Below, piece after piece: positions 59,218 through 64,000 of a stretch of DNA of 64,000 bases. The stretch lies in contig CADCXA010000031.1 of the NCBI GenBank assembly GCA_902806565.1, forward strand, positions 1,426,001 to 1,490,000. The letters are read 5' to 3'. Below the pieces are notes generated by a model. That model was given only the letters and a program-made list of their open reading frames with translations. It ran no database searches and was not told the DNA's origin. The stretch comes from Hypoxylon rubiginosum. Its lineage: Eukaryota > Ascomycota > Sordariomycetes > Xylariales > Hypoxylaceae. Positions within the stretch are counted from its first letter, which is position 1, and each line of letters opens with the position of its first letter. Made by a program: the position numbers and the translations under genes.

Positions 59218-60506
59218 TCACCATCCGTGGTTATTTTCAAAATCCCATCGAGCTCCGTCTGCGACTTTTTCATCTAACAAGACGCGCATTGCCATCATGG
59301 CCATCCCCCTGGCGCAGTTCAGCGCGACTTGGTGGGCCTCGTCCGTGGTAGCTGCCTGGGCGAAGTCTTTGCTGTGAAGTGCGACATCCGGCGCGGTTGG
59401 TACTATGAATGCGCCGTGGAAGCTCGGCACTACGTGAGCCACGTTCCCCATATCCGTCGACGCGTTCATCGGCTTCTCTTGCTGCAACAAGACTTTCTGG
59501 TCAAAGGTGGCCATCTCGTCCACGTATACCTCGCACAGCGTCTTGTTCGATGTTAAGTTCAAATACGTCGGCGTTCTGCTCTAGTTAGCCATACTTTTAT
59601 GCTTGCTACGCCAAACGCGGCACTGCAGACTTACTCTAAATAGTTGAGCTCGCATCCATGCGCCATTGCGCCCGATGCAATGCACCTCTTGACGCGCTCG
59701 AGGAGCTTGGTGGATCTTGTAATATTTGGACTACGGATCATCCAGCTCATGCGAGTGTAATCGGGGATGACGTTGGCCACGGTTCCGCCAACCTCCATTA
59801 CGGCGTGGATGCGATCCTCGGGTTCTATGTGCTGTCGCAGCAGAGCCACGTTATTATAAGCTGCCACGGCCGCATCGAACGCGTTGACGCCGTTCCAGGG
59901 CTCCCCGGCAGCATGCGCCGATTTCCCTCGGAACTCCGTCTTGAACATGTGCGTTGCGATGAACTTGAGCGCCGCCAAACCCGTGTAGTCGCTGGAGGGG
60001 TCGTTGAGGATCTGTCGGGCGCAGACGGGATGAGCCATGATGGCGGCCGCGATATCATCGGAAAATGCACCAGCATCAATGAGCCGGGCCTTCCCACCGC
60101 CGGCCTCCTCAGCTGGCGTGCCGAGCAGGCGGACCCTTCCCGGGCTCCCGCTCCGTTTTAATGCTTCTACCGCTGCTAGAAACGCCCCGATAGATGAGAT
60201 GGCAATTAGGTTGTGGCCGCACCCGTGGCCGATCTGGGGCAGGGCGTCGTACTCAGCGCAGAATACTACAAGCCTGCCCCCGCTGCCCACCTCGGTCTCG
60301 AAGCTTGTCTCGAGTCCATACGTGCTACGGTTGACGGTGAATCCCGAGGTCTCTAGAAACTTGGTGATGGTGTCGTGCGCATACACTTCCTGGAAGGCCG
60401 TCTCTGGATGTGAATGTATTTCGTGGCTGACCTGCTTCAGGTCCAGGTCGAATCTATCGATCGTTTCCCTAATGACAGAACGAACACCAGTGATACCCTC
60501 CGCCAT
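59218..60506 (-). CDS. M20-family amidohydrolase (PM20D2-like)
   Basis: Two exons (60506-59635, 59578-59218) give 411 codons, 410 residues, without a signal peptide. M20 metal-binding features are in order: HEIHSHPETAFQE at the start, VVFCAEYDALPQIGHGCGHN with the D and H ligands, LLGTPAEEAGGGKARLIDAG with the catalytic glutamate pair, and the dimerisation domain with FRGKSAHAAGEPWNGVNAFD and VANVIPDYTRMSWMIRSP. The second exon carries NASTDMGNVAHVVPSFHGAF with the late histidine ligand. These proteins hydrolyse dipeptide-like or N-acyl amino acid bonds; exact substrate is unknown. The acceptor at 59579 is chosen because it alone keeps the frame (YLD then RTPTYLNLTSN). Confidence 0.9.
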
Positions 60507-61382
60507 CCTGAGGTAGAAGAAAAGACACGTTGGACTCGAAGTATTCTAGATAGATGCCAGAACTTGTTTCATCAAATCACAATCGAGTATATAAGGTAGG
60601 TGTAGGTAAGCTAGGTGGTATATTATTGACTGTAACTTGGAGCCTATCTTAATTATAGTATTCGAACTGACCTAGGTACCTAGGAAAAGAAATTGTTAGC
60701 AAGCCACACTCATCAACTCTGACTTGTAAGAATTGAAAAACAAACGGACAGTTCTACTGCCTTGTTTGTAATGGTCTGTTGAAGATGTAAGTTCTCACGT
60801 CCATCTTGTGATGGGACACCGGAGCTATACGCAGCACCGACTCTCCATTCGCTAATGAAATTGCGAGGGATTTTCGGCCCCGATAGCACACTCTCTAGTA
60901 CTCCTGTCTCCGTAGAAATAATCTGATCCCATTTCGACAATCCAATCTTAGAACATCTTCTAATGCGCCTTCCTGACTGTACGTTAGGTAGTAGTCTAGG
61001 GTCAGAGTACAACGTGGGGGACAAAGGGGAGAATCTGGAGCACCCCCAAAATGATAGCTCTCAGCTCAGCTCCCCTCCGGGCTTGTCCCACCTTTAAAGC
61101 CCGTACCCGTAAGACACGGATAGCGGATAGCTCCCTTGCAGTCCCTTACTCCTTAGGGGTATTTAGCGGCCGCCATTTGGCCCATGGCGTAATGCCTCCT
61201 GGGGCAAACGGAGGGAAAATCATACCTCCCATCGTCCTACTGTCCCATTGTCCGCTTTGTCTGCATTGCTGCTAGTCGAAGATTCGTCTTTTCGCGTTAT
61301 TTAGCTACACAATACTCTGACCCGTTGCTACAGCTCACCTACCTTAGGTACTCTACAGCTCAACCATCTCACCAGTCCAACC
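60507..61382. other. Intergenic region between divergent M20 and oxidoreductase genes
   Basis: It carries both promoters and the perfect palindrome CCTAGGTACCTAGG at 60671-60684. No gene is seen; a 103-codon frame at 60713-61024 lacks features. Confidence 0.5.
60588..60594 (-). promoter_or_regulatory. TATA box of the M20 gene
   Basis: The minus strand reads TTATATA about 85 bp before the start codon. Confidence 0.4.
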
Positions 61383-62447
61383 ATGCCTCGGTCCCTTACT
61401 GTGAGGCGAATAGAAGGCAGGCCAGGCGTGGTCTACTACCCGCTGCAGCTCAACGAGGTGCCGAAGCCGGCCCCAGGTCCCGGAGAGCTCCTAATTAGAT
61501 TGCACGCCGCCTCCTTGAACCACCGCGATTTCTTCATCCGCCAGCACCTGTATCCAGGCATTTCTTTTACCCATCCGCTGCTGTCCGACGGGTGCGGGAC
61601 CGTCGTCGAGGCTGGTCCGGGCTGCGAGACCACCCCGCTGCTCAACAAGCTGGTCCTCCTGAGACCTTGCCTCGGCTGGGATGCGGACCCAGAAGGCCCC
61701 GAGGATTTCGCGAAGTATTCGATTATCGGCGCCTCGAAGCAGTACCCGCACGGCGCCGCCCAAGACTACGTACTCGCGCGCGAATCCGAAGTCGAGTTGT
61801 GCCCCGAGCATCTCTCGCCCGCCGAGGGCGCCGCGCTGCCGCTCGTAGGATTGACGGGATGGCGCGCGCTGGTGACGAAGAGCGGCAATGCGAAGGCGGG
61901 ACGGAATATTTTTGTGACGGGTATCGGGGGCGGTGTTGCATTGCAGGTTCTCCAGCTTGGGGTCGCGATGGGCTGCAATATGTACGTGAGCTCCGGCGAC
62001 GAGGCTAAGCTCGACAAGGCGATCCAACTTGGTGCGAAGGGCGGCGTCAACTACAAAACGCAGGGGTGGGAGAAACAGTTACAGACGGTGCTTCCCTCCG
62101 AACGTCCGTATCTTGACGCTATAATTGACGGAGCTGGTGGTGATATTATCGCGAAAGCCGCTCGAACCCTCAAGCCAGGTGGTGTCATCGCCAACTATGG
62201 AATGACCGTCGGTCCTAAGATGGACTGGTCGATGCAAGCTGTTCTGCGAAACATTGAGCTCAAGGGAACTACTATGGGTTCAGGGGCAGAATTCATAGCG
62301 TTTCTGGGGTTTGTTGGAAAGCACAAGATTAAGCCCGTAATCAGCCGGACTGTTAAGGGGCTCGACAACATCGAAGGCATCGACGGATTGTTCGAGGATA
62401 TGAAACATGGTAAGCAATTTGGGAAGCTCGTCATAGAAATAGATTAG
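61383..62447 (+). CDS. Zinc-type alcohol dehydrogenase-like NAD(P) oxidoreductase (MDR superfamily)
   Basis: Intronless gene for 354 residues. The N-terminal GroES-like domain reads VPKPAPGPGELLIRLHAASL, NHRDFFIRQHLYPGISFTHP and LLSDGCGTVVEAG. The Rossmann domain carries GLTGWRALVTKSGNAKAGRN, the nucleotide loop VTGIGGGVALQVLQLGVAMG, and a strand IIDGAGGDIIAKAARTLKPG. The usual structural-zinc four-cysteine loop is absent, as is common in the YogA/quinone-reductase branch of medium-chain dehydrogenases. Catalytic zinc ligands are not obvious either (the conserved Cys is replaced by NHRDFF), so it is probably a zinc-free NADPH-dependent reductase of ketones or quinones. It lies 450 bp from the end of the NRPS gene, converging on it; a link to that product is possible but unproven. 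Confidence 0.88.
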   Translation: MPRSLTVRRIEGRPGVVYYPLQLNEVPKPAPGPGELLIRLHAASLNHRDFFIRQHLYPGISFTHPLLSDGCGTVVEAGPGCETTPLLNKLVLLRPCLGWDADPEGPEDFAKYSIIGASKQYPHGAAQDYVLARESEVELCPEHLSPAEGAALPLVGLTGWRALVTKSGNAKAGRNIFVTGIGGGVALQVLQLGVAMGCNMYVSSGDEAKLDKAIQLGAKGGVNYKTQGWEKQLQTVLPSERPYLDAIIDGAGGDIIAKAARTLKPGGVIANYGMTVGPKMDWSMQAVLRNIELKGTTMGSGAEFIAFLGFVGKHKIKPVISRTVKGLDNIEGIDGLFEDMKHGKQFGKLVIEID

Positions 62448-62902
62448 TGGCTGCCGTTGTAAATGCCCATATTATATTATCTGTTGGGCAGAACTTCTAT
62501 CTAATAAAAATATTCAAAATCATCTCGCGACAACATCAGTTCATCACCTGTTTTAGTGTCCCCAACCCCCTGAACCCCCTGAACGACTGAACCCCGCACC
62601 CCGCAGTGGACACAACTGAAGATTTAGATATTTTGATATTCCAACGAAAAGAAAAGAAAAGGTGTTCTGTTTGCTAGTAATTTCACGTGGCATAGGAGAC
62701 GCGATTGAATTTTTGAAATTTGTTCGACTTCGATTATATGTCCCTCTATTCTATATGCTCTCAAGTCTATATGCTTTGTATGTCCAGTACAAGAAAAGAA
62801 TGAATGCCGACAAAGAAAATGAACTCGTTACTCTTCATTAGCTGACACATCCTACACACGCTTCCTCCCCCATGTTTGTTAACAAGCGTCGCCGCGGGAG
62901 CT
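62448..62902. other. Intergenic region between convergent oxidoreductase and NRPS genes
   Basis: It contains a short CCCCCTGAA repeat near 62568-62584. No gene is seen. Confidence 0.5.
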
Positions 62903-64000
62903 TTATACAGCGAGCAAAGACTCCAGCTTGATCGACGGGCCCTGCTCCATCTGCTTGAAGATGGCCTCGAAGTTCTCGACGGCGCCGTCGATGGCCTCCT
63001 CGCTGAAGACGCGGCTGTCCCACTGCATCTTGAGCCGGTAGCCGGTCGCCGTCTTCTGGACCTCGACCATGAGCGCGTAGTTGACGTTCATGAAGACCTT
63101 GCTCTGCGCCATGACGACCCAGCGCATGTGGTTGACCTTGGTGCCCGGCGGCGGCGGCGTGAAGGGCTGGAAGCAGTACAGCAGCTTGGCCGAGTGCTCG
63201 TCCCGGTCCTTGCCCATCGCCCGGTAGATGTCGTTGATGCCCACCGTGCCGGCCTCGGTCGTGTCCCAGAACATGTTCTGCACCTCCTTCAGGAAGCCCA
63301 TGGCCGGGATCGACGCGTTGTCCATGTTGGTGCGGAAGGGCAGGAAGTTGGCGCACGTGCCGTTGAGCAGCTGCGGGTCCTCGACGTTGGCGTTGCGGCC
63401 CGTGAGCAGGTTGTCCACGAGCACGTCCCGCGTGCCGGTCAGCTTGCCGGCGACGATGGCGTAGGAGCCCTGGAACAGGGTCGAGGTCGTGACGCCGAAC
63501 TTCTCGGCGATCGGGTCGACGTCCGCCTTGACGGGGGCGAACTTTAGGCGGTCGGTCATGGGCTGCGCCGGGAGGCCGGGGATGGTCGGGGGCTGGTAGG
63601 ACTGGAGGAGGGAAGTCCAGTAGTCGAGGTGCTCGTCGCGGTCCTCGCGCTGCAGCCAGTCGATGTAGTTCTTGAAGTTGTCGATCTTGGGCATCTCGGT
63701 CTTTCCGGCCGCGATCGTCAGGAACTGGCTGTCGAAAATTCGCAGGAGGGTACCGTCGTAAGTAGCGTGGTCGATCTTGACGGCGAGGGTTCGGACGCTG
63801 TCCACCTTGGAGTGGAGGACGAGGTAGTTGACGGCGGGCTTTCCGAACTCGAATCGAGAGTCGCGGAGTTCGTAAAGCGCCTCCATCCTCTCTTCTTCGG
63901 TGTCGACCTCACGCTCATCCCAGTTGAGGATGGGCTCCTTCAGGGTGACCTGCTGCCACGAAGTCGGGTCGCTCTTATCGGCTTGGAAGTAGAACGCGCG
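62903..64000 (-). CDS. Nonribosomal peptide synthetase, C-terminal condensation domain (continues past right edge)
   Basis: The frame is open from the right edge to the stop at 62903, giving about 365 residues, with no intron. It is most of a condensation-type domain. The catalytic motif reads KIDHATYDGTLLRIF (HxxxDG core, with D in place of the first H of HHxxxDG). Then come DHLDYW-like DEHLDYWTSLLQSY, TSTLFQGSYAIVAGKLTGTR, DVLVDNLLTGRNANVEDPQL and NGTCANFLPFRTNM, all in the usual order. It stops at LESLLAV soon after the domain, so this is the terminal domain of the synthetase, suggesting a cyclising or releasing (C-T-type) domain that ends synthesis. Codon use is very GC-rich compared with neighbours. 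The product cannot be named. The upstream modules lie outside the window. Confidence 0.88.
   Translation of the reverse strand, partial: RAFYFQADKSDPTSWQQVTLKEPILNWDEREVDTEEERMEALYELRDSRFEFGKPAVNYLVLHSKVDSVRTLAVKIDHATYDGTLLRIFDSQFLTIAAGKTEMPKIDNFKNYIDWLQREDRDEHLDYWTSLLQSYQPPTIPGLPAQPMTDRLKFAPVKADVDPIAEKFGVTTSTLFQGSYAIVAGKLTGTRDVLVDNLLTGRNANVEDPQLLNGTCANFLPFRTNMDNASIPAMGFLKEVQNMFWDTTEAGTVGINDIYRAMGKDRDEHSAKLLYCFQPFTPPPPGTKVNHMRWVVMAQSKVFMNVNYALMVEVQKTATGYRLKMQWDSRVFSEEAIDGAVENFEAIFKQMEQGPSIKLESLLAV

Noticed and set aside
62876..63547. 223-codon plus-strand frame at the right end
   Set aside because: It is antisense to the NRPS condensation domain and shows only GC-driven Leu/Val/Glu/Arg composition.

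Overview
The window is nuclear DNA of a filamentous ascomycete, most likely a sordariomycete. Protein-coding genes sit on both strands, most carry 1-5 short introns (about 45-110 bp, GT..AG with GTAAGT/GTATGT-type donors), and they are separated by 0.3-5 kb of non-coding DNA. The clearest taxonomic marker is a complete frequency (frq) clock gene, which is confined to part of the filamentous ascomycetes. The order cannot be fixed from sequence alone. Gene models below were built by joining reading frames across splice sites; where total coding length is given, it was checked to be a multiple of three.

Layout. 0-10 kb: a Sec14-type lipid transfer protein (cut by the left edge), prefoldin subunit 3, an alpha/beta hydrolase, an F-box protein, a decayed F-box-like copy, and a secreted TAP-like serine peptidase. 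11-20 kb: frq on the minus strand with about 5.3 kb of gene-free upstream DNA that holds candidate light-response repeats, then a secreted HD-domain protein. 22-31 kb: a malate/C4-dicarboxylate (TDT) transporter, then a head-to-head pair of a DUF7708 protein and a very unusual Zn2Cys6-DUF7025-AAA+ ATPase fusion. 31-41 kb: a mitochondrial FMP25-like RCC1 protein, then a convergent pair of GH2 glycosidases, an intracellular beta-galactosidase and a secreted beta-mannosidase. 41-52 kb: two copies of a palindromic MITE-like element, a broken membrane-protein relic, a GT31-type glycosyltransferase, a C2H2 zinc-finger protein, and a quinate-permease-like transporter followed by a quinate/shikimate-dehydrogenase-like enzyme, with one MITE copy between them. 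52-64 kb: a calmodulin-like EF-hand protein, a single-pass membrane protein interrupted by an in-frame stop, an acetylxylan-esterase-like CE1 enzyme, an M20 amidohydrolase, a zinc-type alcohol dehydrogenase-like oxidoreductase, and the 3' end of a nonribosomal peptide synthetase that leaves the right edge.

How they work together. Plant-polymer use recurs: beta-mannosidase, beta-galactosidase and CE1 esterase, plus a permease/dehydrogenase pair suited to quinate or shikimate. This fits a saprotrophic or plant-associated fungus. The most unusual protein is the 944-residue Zn2Cys6-DUF7025-AAA+ fusion, divergently paired with a DUF7708 gene of a family often linked to fungal NLR-like architectures. 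Other oddities are two GC-AG introns in the beta-galactosidase gene, microexons of 16 and 23 bp, the palindromic repeat family, and a dispersed TACCTAGGTA-type palindrome found in many intergenic regions.
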